Positions 14,445-22,491 of a stretch of 40,659 nt of DNA are shown one piece after another; the stretch's first letter is position 1; the number at the start of each line of letters is the position of its first letter. The notes beneath the pieces were generated by a model. The model was not told the DNA's origin. It saw nothing but the letters and a program-made list of their open reading frames with translations, and did not search any database. This DNA comes from Microgenomates group bacterium RBG_16_45_19 (lineage in GTDB: Bacteria; Patescibacteriota; Microgenomatia; UBA1400; RBG-16-45-19). The stretch covers positions 1-40,659 of the forward strand of contig MHDC01000014.1 of assembly GCA_001803415.1 (NCBI GenBank). Reading direction: 5' to 3'. Both the position numbers and the translations under genes were made by a program.

Positions 14445-17159
14445 ATGATTCGACCTGCCCTAGCCAAAGCCATTATCAGTCTCCCCTTTTTGCTTGCACT
14501 GTTTCTTGTTTCTTGTTTCCTGTTTCCTGTTCAGGCCGCCGATTATCAGCCATGCACGGTGGACACTACCTGCCCGATAGGCGAATTCCTTTATGACGAC
14601 GAATACACACCCATTGCCACCGCCTCCTGTGCCTTAACCACCAAAGACCCGGCCGGCGCCGATCTCCTCACCGACGAACCCATGACCGCCAACAGCGACG
14701 GCTGGTATACCTACGACTTTGACGCCACCAGCCAAGCCTTGGGGCTTTACCGCAGTCAAATGTGTTGCACCTTTGCCAGCGACTTTCTCTGCTTGGATAA
14801 ATCCTTCGAGGTTATTCCCGAAACCTTCGTCGCTGGCGATATCGCTACCGCAGTCTGGGGCTACTCCGGCCGGACTCTGACCGGTTTTGGCTCATTAGTC
14901 GCTGACGTTTGGAATTATTCCAGCCGCTCCCTCACCTCCTTTGGCACACTGGTGACTAGTGTCTGGTCCAACTCCGAACGCACTCTTACCAGCCCCAACG
15001 CCGCCGACCTAGCCATGAAGGGTGACCTGACCAAACAAACCGAAAGCCTGCGCCATGAAATCCGCGATGAACTGGCCGATCTCGAAAACATCAACCTCGA
15101 CTACACCGACCCGGCTCTGCTTAAACAAATCTCTCGCCAAGTCGCCGAAAACCGCGACTTGTTAGAAGTTTTAGTCAACGAACCGATTGTCAAGTCATTT
15201 ATTGAGGAGGGTGAGATCCCCGATCTCTCAGCCAAGCTTAATCAAACTAAAACCGTGGTTAACGCCTTGTATGCCGGTGTCAAGCAGGCTGACTCCCGGG
15301 CTGGCCTCTTGGCTCTCAAACTGACCAAGCTCCCGGCCACCGAAGTCAGCGACGAACTCCAAAGTTTAGAAAACCTGCTCGGCGGTTCGGCCCAAACGGC
15401 TTCTCCCGACACCATCACCAGTAGTTTGGAATGGTTCAGTCAAGCCTGGGGCGGCGACTTGGTCGACAACTTGCTCCAAACCAACCAACAAGTCAGAAGC
15501 GGCCTCCACGCCGCCCGCCTCAGTGTTGAAGCCGGCCAATTTGAGGCGGCGGCTCTGGAACTTCAGCTAGCTCTGGATGCTTTCAACGACTTAAGTCAAG
15601 GCATCGGTGACGTCACCAACAGTGCCGCCGACCGCACTCTTTTTGGCAGACTTAAAGAAGTTCAAGCCCTCTCTATAGCCTTGGACCAGAACGAACAAGC
15701 CTTAGCTTCTCTCTTCTCTGACTGGAATACCGCGCCCGAGCCCGAACGCCACCGCCAACTCTCCCTGGTTAAAAAAGACGTCATCAAAGCCAACCGCCTG
15801 CCTCAAGCCGCCGACATCATCGAAGCCGCCACCAGCAAACCAGAAAACAAAGATAAAAATCAGGCTTTAAGTTTGCAGGCAGTCACCACCTTAAACCGTC
15901 TCCTCCTGGCCAAAATGGCCGGTCAGCCCCTTAAAGGCCTCTGGCTGGAAGAAGGCAGTATCGTCTTTAAAATCCTGATTACTAACCCGTCCGACCGTAT
16001 TAGCCAAACCGTTCCCGTCAATTATCTCCTCCCCCGGGAAGTTAAACCGGAAGCGATCATGGTCACTCCACCCGGTATCACCGTCGAGTACAACCCCGAC
16101 GAAGACGCCCTCTACGCTAAAGGCGAATTTGACCTCTTACCTGGGGAGACCAAAACCTTTGCCATTGAGGTCACCGATGTCTGGACCATTGACCCCAACG
16201 AAATTGCCAGCTTGCGCAGCCAAGCCGAAGAATTGATGAAACCGCTGGTCAAGACCGCCTTCTACGGCCAGGGTACCACCATTAAATCGGACATCGACGT
16301 TACCCTCAACAAACTCCAAGCCATCTCCAACAATGGTGTCACCCCCGAAGCCCGGATTAAAAACTACCGCGAAGCTCAGATCGAATTGGCCGGCGTTCGC
16401 GACAAACTCGATAAACTCAAAGATTTAGTGGCTCAAGCCGGTTCTTCCGGCACCATCTTCGGCTTTATTGGCGGTGTCCAGGCAGTGGCGGTTTGGGGGA
16501 TTATTATTATCTTTATTGCCGGCTTTGTCTTCTTAACCCTGTATATGCGTAGTTTAAGAATTCATGACGCTCGCCCGGCTTCAACCGCCGCCGTCAGCAA
16601 ACTCCCCCACCTCAGCCTGCCGATCTTTAATCCGGCCAAGGCTCTTAAAGACACCCCCCGGCCCCGCGCCCCCCGAAAAAGCGTTCTAGGTAGCGGCCGT
16701 CTGGCCATCAGTGTCAGCCTGACTCCGGAGAATCTCAAAGCCACCCGCCTCTTCTTACTTTTAGTCGGAGTTTTAAGTTCCACCATCTTGATCATCATCG
16801 TCTTAACCTCGGTCATCGGCCGGACTCGACCTAATCTCTTAAGCCCTTCTAACCAACTGGCTGCAGTCGCCGTTCTTGAGGCTAGCCTGACTCCCCCCTT
16901 AGCCCCGCCGCCACCTACCCTAGAGGCCGCCACCTCCAACTCTACCCTGGCTCTTTTGGCTCCGCCCGACGATGACACGCCGGTTAACCTCCGGGCCGAG
17001 CCCGACACCGCCGCCCCCCTGATCCAAAAACTCTCCGCCCCGCTCTCCCTAACCGTCCTCTCTCTCGAAGAACCTTGGGCTGAAGTTGAAGTTATCGTCG
17101 ACGGCCAAACTCTCACTGGTTACCTCCACACCGACTACCTGGAATTTGTCTCGCCCTAG
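14445..17159 (+). CDS. Secreted/anchored membrane protein with phage-fibre-like repeats and SH3-like C-terminus
   Basis: The protein has about 904 residues. A Sec-type signal peptide (1-32) has its hydrophobic core encoded by a 7-bp repeat. A Cys-containing domain follows (about 34-130: PCTVDTTCP, DGWYTYDF, MCCTF). Three 18-residue repeats (about 136-190) read VWGYSGRTLT, VWNYSSRSLT and VWSNSERTLT, a pattern known from phage tail fibres. Long helical segments (190-500), a beta domain (about 510-590), TM helices (about 681-703 and 769-792) and a C-terminal SH3b-like domain (about 842-902: VNLRAEPD...GYLHTDYLEF) complete it. I chose ATG 14445; a TTG at 14430 leaves no room for a ribosome binding site. 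Function is unknown; an envelope scaffold or surface adhesin is plausible. Confidence 0.75.
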   Translation: MIRPALAKAIISLPFLLALFLVSCFLFPVQAADYQPCTVDTTCPIGEFLYDDEYTPIATASCALTTKDPAGADLLTDEPMTANSDGWYTYDFDATSQALGLYRSQMCCTFASDFLCLDKSFEVIPETFVAGDIATAVWGYSGRTLTGFGSLVADVWNYSSRSLTSFGTLVTSVWSNSERTLTSPNAADLAMKGDLTKQTESLRHEIRDELADLENINLDYTDPALLKQISRQVAENRDLLEVLVNEPIVKSFIEEGEIPDLSAKLNQTKTVVNALYAGVKQADSRAGLLALKLTKLPATEVSDELQSLENLLGGSAQTASPDTITSSLEWFSQAWGGDLVDNLLQTNQQVRSGLHAARLSVEAGQFEAAALELQLALDAFNDLSQGIGDVTNSAADRTLFGRLKEVQALSIALDQNEQALASLFSDWNTAPEPERHRQLSLVKKDVIKANRLPQAADIIEAATSKPENKDKNQALSLQAVTTLNRLLLAKMAGQPLKGLWLEEGSIVFKILITNPSDRISQTVPVNYLLPREVKPEAIMVTPPGITVEYNPDEDALYAKGEFDLLPGETKTFAIEVTDVWTIDPNEIASLRSQAEELMKPLVKTAFYGQGTTIKSDIDVTLNKLQAISNNGVTPEARIKNYREAQIELAGVRDKLDKLKDLVAQAGSSGTIFGFIGGVQAVAVWGIIIIFIAGFVFLTLYMRSLRIHDARPASTAAVSKLPHLSLPIFNPAKALKDTPRPRAPRKSVLGSGRLAISVSLTPENLKATRLFLLLVGVLSSTILIIIVLTSVIGRTRPNLLSPSNQLAAVAVLEASLTPPLAPPPPTLEAATSNSTLALLAPPDDDTPVNLRAEPDTAAPLIQKLSAPLSLTVLSLEEPWAEVEVIVDGQTLTGYLHTDYLEFVSP
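14501..14534. repeat. 7-bp tandem array in the signal-peptide coding region
   Basis: GTTTCTT occurs twice and GTTTCCT twice in tandem, followed by a partial unit. Read in frame it encodes the Leu/Phe/Val hydrophobic core of the signal peptide. Confidence 0.75.
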
Positions 17160-17165
17160 TATACT
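17160..17165 (+). promoter_or_regulatory. -10 box TATACT, leaderless start
   Basis: TATACT begins right after the preceding stop codon (TAG 17157-17159) and ends 6 nt before the ATG at 17172. There is no Shine-Dalgarno sequence, so the message probably starts at the ATG. Confidence 0.45.
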
Positions 17166-17171
17166 AAGCTC

Positions 17172-17876
17172 ATGCCGCGTCGCCCTAAAGCTAAATCCAG
17201 AACTCGCCCGGAAACCACCCTCTTTTTAAATCTCTCCGTTGATGGTCGGATCACCTCCCACGACTCCGACATTTTTGACCCCGACAAACACTGGAAGCAG
17301 ACCCCCGGTATCCGGGCCATCCTCCAACAATTCTACGAGTTTCAAGGCAAAGACCTAACCGCTTTAACCACCGGCAGTACCATGGCAGCCTTAGGCATCA
17401 ACACCCGCCGCGGCACCCCCCACCCCGAACCGGTCAAACTAGTGGTCCTCGACCCGGATGTCGACCTCACCTCTCAGGGCCTTGACTATCTATCCCAAAA
17501 TGTTCAAAAGCTATTTCTCATCTGTCTCAACACCCATCCAATATTAAGCCATCCACCAGTCGCCAGTCACCAGTCGCTAACCACTATTTCCTACCCCCAT
17601 GAAATCGATCTCAACCACGCTTTTAACCAGCTCTACCAAAAACATCAAGTTAAACAACTCTTTATCCATTCGATTGCCCCCTTAAATGCCGATCTGATTG
17701 ACGCCGGCCTCATCGACCACCTCTCGGTCATTATTTCCCCCCTCTTAGTCGGTGGTCACGGCACACCTGCCCTGCAGGACAACGACATCCTGACCATTCG
17801 TCCCCTTAAACTCATCCTGGTGAAATCCTTCTTAGATAACTATGTTAACTTGCGTTATGATGTCTTCAATGGTTGA
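17172..17876 (+). CDS. RibD C-terminal-like (DHFR-fold) reductase
   Basis: The protein has 234 residues. The N-terminal strand LFLNLSVDGRIT (17-28), a TTGSTM segment (66-71) and the C-terminal DHLSVIISPLLVGGHGTPAL match the RibD_C/dihydrofolate-reductase-like fold, which reduces a ribosylamino-pyrimidine or a pterin with NADPH. Nothing else of riboflavin or folate synthesis is in the window, so the substrate is uncertain. A 7-bp repeat inside the gene (17556-17583) adds a loop, HPPVASHQSL. The stop overlaps the next gene. A specialised role in CPR cells is possible. Confidence 0.65.
   Translation: MPRRPKAKSRTRPETTLFLNLSVDGRITSHDSDIFDPDKHWKQTPGIRAILQQFYEFQGKDLTALTTGSTMAALGINTRRGTPHPEPVKLVVLDPDVDLTSQGLDYLSQNVQKLFLICLNTHPILSHPPVASHQSLTTISYPHEIDLNHAFNQLYQKHQVKQLFIHSIAPLNADLIDAGLIDHLSVIISPLLVGGHGTPALQDNDILTIRPLKLILVKSFLDNYVNLRYDVFNG
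17556..17583. repeat. 7-bp tandem array (CCAGTCG type) in a coding region
   Basis: The units CCAGTCG, CCAGTCA, CCAGTCG and a diverged CTAACCA run in tandem within the RibD-like gene and encode a Pro/Ser/His/Gln loop. Confidence 0.6.
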
Positions 17877-18606
17877 ACCTGCCCCTGTCCCACCAGCTCC
17901 GTTAGCCGCTGTCCCCGCCCCGCCCCCGCCCACGCCGGCGCCGCCAAAATCTAATGCCAAACTCCTTTTAGTTGGTCTTCTCAGTCTGATTGGTCTGTGT
18001 CTGATCCTGGGTGCCGGCCTCGCCCTCTCCTTACGCCGGACTCCCCGATTGATCTCTATTATCCAACCGACCGCCGCCCCCGTCCCCACCGGACTCAGCC
18101 TTAACCTCACTCCTGGCCCCAGTCCCATTCAATTCACTCTCCCCCCCGATTTTACTTGGCAAGAAAGTTCACCCAGCGGCTTCAATCTGGTCTATCTCAA
18201 CCAAGCCCCCGTTAGTCTTCCCGGTACCGCCTATATCGCTACCTTAACTACCACCAATCCCGAGGCCTTAGCCACCCTCCTCAGTCAAGCTGACAGCCTA
18301 GACAGCTACTTTAACTATGACCCGGCCATCGCCACTTATGGTTCCACCCACCTTGACCAATGGCAGCTTGACCCCGACTCCGGTGATGGACCATTCGGTT
18401 CCACCGCCGGGGTCATCCTCAACGAAAACGGCGTCATCCAAATAATCAATTGGGGTTACGCTGCTTCTTGGGATCTTTTCGACCATGATAGTCTCAACCC
18501 ACCCCAGTGCCCGTGTACCCTGACGCTCCATTTGTTTTACTCCCGCCCGCAAACCGCCGCCTCCCTCGCGACGCTGCCTACCCCCACCCCGCTGCCAGCT
18601 GATTGA
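17857..18606 (+). CDS. Pro-rich membrane-anchored protein, unknown function
   Basis: This protein of about 249 residues starts with a Pro/Ala-rich cytoplasmic tail, then has one membrane helix (about 35-59) and an external domain of about 190 residues. That domain contains an FNLVYLN strand and several Asp/Tyr-rich turns, and the C-terminus carries a Pro/Thr-rich tail. It overlaps the end of the reductase gene. ATG 17857 follows a TATGTT box by 10 nt; 17842, 17860 and 17869 are alternative starts. The 3' end overlaps the convergent PrsW-like gene by 29 nt. I recognise no family. Confidence 0.6.
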   Translation: MMSSMVEPAPVPPAPLAAVPAPPPPTPAPPKSNAKLLLVGLLSLIGLCLILGAGLALSLRRTPRLISIIQPTAAPVPTGLSLNLTPGPSPIQFTLPPDFTWQESSPSGFNLVYLNQAPVSLPGTAYIATLTTTNPEALATLLSQADSLDSYFNYDPAIATYGSTHLDQWQLDPDSGDGPFGSTAGVILNENGVIQIINWGYAASWDLFDHDSLNPPQCPCTLTLHLFYSRPQTAASLATLPTPTPLPAD

Positions 18607-19003
18607 AACTCCAGTGCCACAGGACGGCTGTTGCCCACCCCGCCCACCCTAACCGTTCCCTTACCCCCCACCATAGGACAAATAGGCTGATTAGATGCAT
18701 TGACCCGGTTAAGACTAACCGCCACCAAAAAACCGCCAAATTGCCGTATTGGGCGGCGTTGATCAGATATAGGAACGCCTCCGACGCCGCCAATAGCCCG
18801 CCACAAAGGAGGATCATCTTCGCTTGCGCCCCTCTAGTATTGGTCCTGACTACCAACCAGACTATCCCCAACTTGGTCGTTTCCTCAATCAAGGCCGGAT
18901 ACGGCAGCCACAGTTCCACCGGCCATAAGAGCAAAGGTAAGCTTAAGGCCAAGAGCGGTACTCCCGCCCGCTTGAAAGTCGGCTGCTCATTGGTCACTTC
19001 CAT
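18578..19003 (-). CDS. Small PrsW-like intramembrane protease
   Basis: The protein has 141 residues and four or five membrane helices. The PrsW/CPBP-type motifs are present: EETTK (40-44), SEAFLYL with E75, SMHLISL with H103, and a C-terminal HWSFNQL with H130. Relatives are glutamic or metal-type intramembrane peptidases that cut membrane-bound regulators. At 141 aa it is shorter than typical PrsW (about 200 aa or more), so it may be a minimal form. I chose ATG 19003 because TATGAT (19010-19015) lies 6 nt upstream; an ATG at 19021 is also possible. The gene converges on the Pro-rich protein gene, a possible substrate by position only. Confidence 0.65.
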   Translation of the reverse strand: MEVTNEQPTFKRAGVPLLALSLPLLLWPVELWLPYPALIEETTKLGIVWLVVRTNTRGAQAKMILLCGGLLAASEAFLYLINAAQYGNLAVFWWRLVLTGSMHLISLFVLWWGVRERLGWAGWATAVLWHWSFNQLAAGWG

Positions 19004-19030
19004 ACTCCCATCATACGGCAATTTCGATCC

Positions 19031-19056
19031 GAGTTTTGAGTTTTGAGTTTTGAGTT
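19031..19056. repeat. 7-bp tandem array (GAGTTTT)
   Basis: There are three perfect GAGTTTT units plus GAGTT. The array lies 28 nt upstream of the PrsW-like start, in its promoter region. Confidence 0.8.
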
Positions 19057-20075
19057 AAAAATTGTGAGTACCCCCTCTCCCTATAGTCTATTCAGTCTCA
19101 AACTGAGTCCTAAAACCTATATTATCATCATGTAGGTCAACCTATATTTATTTTAAGCCTCCTAATCCATGAAAAAGGCTCGGCCACCTTCCAGATTAAC
19201 TCTGCCCTTGGCTTCGGTCTGACTCCCTTGATTCTCCCGGCCCGACTAATAATAGTATCCGGCTTTTCCAGAGTATTTCCAATTTTAGCTGTACCTCGAA
19301 CTTCATCTCTGTCAGCGGGTTCCACTTCCACCCGAAATATTAACGAAATCAAATCGGGGCAAAACGCGTGAAAAAGCCAAAGCCTCCCCCACCGCCACCA
19401 CCACTTGCCAAATCCGGTCATTATTAGCTTCATCCCGGTTCCAACTCTCTAGATCATTTTTACTACTAATTTACCGGTTTTTACCATAAGGCTCAAAAAA
19501 TGGCCCTTTCGCCCAAGATCTTTACCACTTTTTCACCCTAACTTGACCCAAAACCAAGCTTTAGTCGCACCTCAATCTTGACTCATAAGTCTATTTTAAA
19601 AATATTAACCCATATTAAACAATAATATGCTTTATTCTTGCTTGAAAATCTAGACTCCACTGCCTTACCCCGGTGACTTTTTTGGTTTTGAAACCAAGCC
19701 CCTGTTTCTGTCCTTACTTCACCCCATCGATAGATTCCAATACTCTAACTGCCCCTTCAGCCAAGACTAAAACCTAAAATGTCTTAATTTCAATACCAAT
19801 TTCCGATCAAAAGTTTAAATCCTTTTGAAATCATCAGCTTTTAGCAAAAAGGCTCAACGACTGACTCCCCCACCTGGTCACTATTATCGCAGCCATAATC
19901 CATTATTTAACCTGAAAAAGTTAACCCGAAGAAACACCATATATACCCTATAGACATAGAATCAAAGACGTTAACCGTTGATCCCCCCTTTTCCAGGTAA
20001 AGACTCTTCCCGTTGACTGGACCAACTCTCCCCCACCCGTTCACAAAAAGTTTCCAAAACCCCTACCGCTCTTTT
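19057..20075. other. About 1-kb spacer without a recognisable gene
   Basis: I see no convincing CDS, rRNA, tRNA, tmRNA or RNase P RNA here. A 98-codon minus-strand frame (19137-19433) has an atypical Trp/Arg-rich composition and no start signals. The sequence is C-rich over G on the + strand and AT-rich around 19560-19640. It may be decayed coding sequence or hold an unrecognised RNA. Confidence 0.5.
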
Positions 20076-20546
20076 TTAAGCCCGTTCCGCTTCAGAATAG
20101 ATAAACAACTCGATATCTTTCTGATAATGAAAGATTTCCTCTGGTTTAAAAATTAAATCCCTTTCTTTATCGGCCATAGCCACACTATCGGAGGCATGAA
20201 TCAGGTTCAACTGTTGACTCATCCCCAAGTCTCCCCGGATTGATCCGGCCTCGGCCGCCCGAGATTTGGTAATCCCCGTCAGTTTGCGGACGGCATCCAC
20301 ACACTCGATCCCTTCCCACAACATAGCCACGACCGGTGACTTCTGCATAAAGCTCTTTAGTTGAGGGAAAAACGGCTTATCTTTGTGATGCGCGTACCAT
20401 TCGTCCAACAAGGTATCATTCAAATAAGTCATCTTCATGGCCGCCAACTTTAAACCCTTTTGTTCAAACCGGGAAATAATCTCCCCTACCAAACCTCGCT
20501 GCAAGCCATCCGGCTTGATCAAAACCACTGCTTGTTCTAAATTCAT
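20076..20546 (-). CDS. ndk: Nucleoside diphosphate kinase
   Basis: This 156-residue cytoplasmic enzyme balances nucleoside di- and triphosphates with ATP as phosphate donor. It has KPDGLQRGLVGEI (11-23), GITKSRAAEAGSIRGDLG (91-108) and the active-site His117 in NLIHASDS. Length is in the normal range (about 140-155). A TACAAT box lies 11 nt upstream of the ATG. In a cell with little nucleotide synthesis it would help recycle salvaged nucleotides. Confidence 0.95.
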   Translation of the reverse strand: MNLEQAVVLIKPDGLQRGLVGEIISRFEQKGLKLAAMKMTYLNDTLLDEWYAHHKDKPFFPQLKSFMQKSPVVAMLWEGIECVDAVRKLTGITKSRAAEAGSIRGDLGMSQQLNLIHASDSVAMADKERDLIFKPEEIFHYQKDIELFIYSEAERA

Positions 20547-20595
20547 AGGTCGCTTTTATTGTATCTCAGCCATCGCTTTGTCGCCAGCACCACCG

Positions 20596-21885
20596 TTATT
20601 TCAAGTAAGTGAGAAAAGGCTGCTCGTCTTTAAACGGTCCGACGATGGCTAAATTCAGTCGTTCCGGGCGGATAATTTCCCTGGCTAATGCCACCACTTG
20701 ATCCAAACTCACCCCCCGAATTTTGGCCATAACCTCAACGACCGTCGTCACCTCATCTTCTAAAAGCCACTTGCGCACCATCATATTTGCCATATTGGCG
20801 CTGTCTTCCAGGTCCAAACTCATCTTCCCCACCAGATACTCCTGAGCCCTTTTAAGTTCGGCCTCGGTCAATTGACCAGCTACCTTGACTTTAGCCAATT
20901 CGGCCAGGGTCACCGTCAAAGCCTCACCGATCTTGCCGATAGCCACCCCCTCCAAAGCGTAGAGCGCCCCGGTTTCCTGATATAGATCGTTTGACGCATA
21001 GGCATAATAAGCCAGCCCTCGTTTTTCCCGGATCTCGTTGAATAATCGGGAACTGGAATTACCGCCCAGGATCGTAGTCAACACCGCTAAAGCATAGCGT
21101 CGCTGATCGGTCCAGCCGATAGCCGGATAACCCAGGTAGAAATGGGCTTGCTCTGTTTTTTTATAATAAACCGTTAATCTGGGCTGAGTCTGTTTACTAA
21201 GACCTACCGCTTTCACCCCACCCCCGGCTCTCATTTCCCCTTTTTTGAAATAGTTTTCAACTTCAGTTTTGAGTTTTGCGTTTTGCGTTGTGATATTGCC
21301 TACCACCCCGACTACCACATTGGCCGGGTGATACCAAGTTTGGTAATGCCGTTTAAAATCAACCAGATTCAAACCCTTAACCGTCTGTTTATACCCAGCT
21401 GTATCCATGGCTAAAGGGGACCCGGCATAAACCAACTCGTCAAACAAATTCGCCACTTTTACCTGCGGTTCGTCCTCATACATGTTGATCTCTTCAATGA
21501 TTACCCCTCGCTCTCGTTCGATATCATCAGGATCTAACTTTGGCGTTAAAAGTAAATCGCTGACCACATCCAAAGCCAACTCCCGCCGCTCGGCGGCGAC
21601 CTTGACCCAATATCCGGTGTACTCTTTGCTGGTAAAGGCGTTATGTTTGCCTCCCACGCTATCAATCGCCTCAGCCACCGCCATGGGCGTTGGATAATGC
21701 TTCGTCCCCTTAAACGGCAGGTGCTCCAAAAAATGGGAAATGCCGGCTTGTTCGGCTGTCTCAAAGCGGCTACCGACCCCAACCATCGCCAGAACCGTCA
21801 CGCTGTTAATCCCCGCCATCGGTACGGTCATCACTCTCATGCCTGAATCTAAATTCACCACTTGGGGTTTTGCCACTTTAGTCAT
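20596..21885 (-). CDS. M16-family zinc peptidase
   Basis: This 429-residue insulinase/processing-peptidase relative has the inverted zinc motif H51-F-L-E54-H55 (HFLEH). The third ligand is Glu131 or Glu132 in VIIEEINMYEDEP, the expected distance away. The C-terminal half has R-KRGLAYY, the conserved M16 substrate-clamp motif. The length fits the two-domain half-molecule that acts as a dimer. It degrades peptides or processes short proteins. The ATG is 7 nt after TACAAT (21893-21898), suggesting a leaderless message. A 7-bp repeat (21264-21290) is inserted in frame and encodes NAKLKTE. Confidence 0.92.
   Translation of the reverse strand: MTKVAKPQVVNLDSGMRVMTVPMAGINSVTVLAMVGVGSRFETAEQAGISHFLEHLPFKGTKHYPTPMAVAEAIDSVGGKHNAFTSKEYTGYWVKVAAERRELALDVVSDLLLTPKLDPDDIERERGVIIEEINMYEDEPQVKVANLFDELVYAGSPLAMDTAGYKQTVKGLNLVDFKRHYQTWYHPANVVVGVVGNITTQNAKLKTEVENYFKKGEMRAGGGVKAVGLSKQTQPRLTVYYKKTEQAHFYLGYPAIGWTDQRRYALAVLTTILGGNSSSRLFNEIREKRGLAYYAYASNDLYQETGALYALEGVAIGKIGEALTVTLAELAKVKVAGQLTEAELKRAQEYLVGKMSLDLEDSANMANMMVRKWLLEDEVTTVVEVMAKIRGVSLDQVVALAREIIRPERLNLAIVGPFKDEQPFLTYLK
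21264..21290. repeat. 7-bp tandem array in the M16 peptidase gene
   Basis: The units CAGTTTT, GAGTTTT, GCGTTTT and GCGTTG run in tandem. The unit is related to the GAGTTTT array at 19031-19056, which suggests a common source. Confidence 0.65.
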
Positions 21886-21892
21886 GGCCGCT

Positions 21893-21898
21893 ATTGTA
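21893..21898 (-). promoter_or_regulatory. -10 box of the M16 peptidase gene
   Basis: TACAAT on the minus strand lies 7 nt before the start codon at 21885, with no Shine-Dalgarno sequence. Confidence 0.4.
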
Positions 21899-21900
21899 CC

Positions 21901-22491
21901 TTAAAGCTGTACCTGACCCAAGCCGGAACTGGTTTCCACTCTCACCTTAATCGGCAACCAACTCAAACCGAAAACCTCACCCTCAGTCTCCCGACCCGTC
22001 CAGGCTATTGGCCTGGATACATAAATCATCCCCCGGCGATGACTGATCTTGACTGTCCCCGCAATCTCTAGGCTTACTTGGGCCCGGGCCCAACTCTTGG
22101 CCAGCTGATTCATGGCCACCAGTCGTTGCCACGACCATTGCCAAGCCCAAACCCCTGTCTGGGCCCCGAGATAAACCAAGCCTAAACCTATGACTGAGAG
22201 CCACCCCAGCTCTCTAAAGCCAGTTTTGGTTAAGAGATTGTAAACTACTCGCTCTCGGGTCAGTTCAGCCAGGTTCATTAAGTAAGGTTCTTGATTCGGT
22301 CTGACTTGAAGTTTCTGACTTAAATCAAGTTTCAAGCCCCAGTGTAGTCGCTGCCGCCCCGACTGCTGCCGGCTTAACCCTTGATAAACCAAACCGACAG
22401 TTAATAACACCACTACCGCCAGGATCAGGCCAATCAGGCGGACTTCGGCTACAGGCCAATGGCTGAGTTTTATTGCTTTCATCTTTGGCAT
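21901..22491 (-). CDS. Two-TM membrane protein, unknown function
   Basis: The protein has 196 residues with membrane helices at about 17-36 and 94-116. A polar segment lies between them and a C-terminal beta-rich region of about 75 residues follows. No family is recognised. It lies 15 nt upstream of the M16 peptidase on the same strand, so it may be an anchor or partner of that protease, by position only. The ATG at 22482 is an alternative start. Confidence 0.6.
   Translation of the reverse strand: MPKMKAIKLSHWPVAEVRLIGLILAVVVLLTVGLVYQGLSRQQSGRQRLHWGLKLDLSQKLQVRPNQEPYLMNLAELTRERVVYNLLTKTGFRELGWLSVIGLGLVYLGAQTGVWAWQWSWQRLVAMNQLAKSWARAQVSLEIAGTVKISHRRGMIYVSRPIAWTGRETEGEVFGLSWLPIKVRVETSSGLGQVQL

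Noticed and set aside
19137-19433. 98-codon minus-strand open frame as a gene
   Set aside because: Trp/Arg-rich composition, no start signals, no known motif, and it lies in a spacer without other coding signs.
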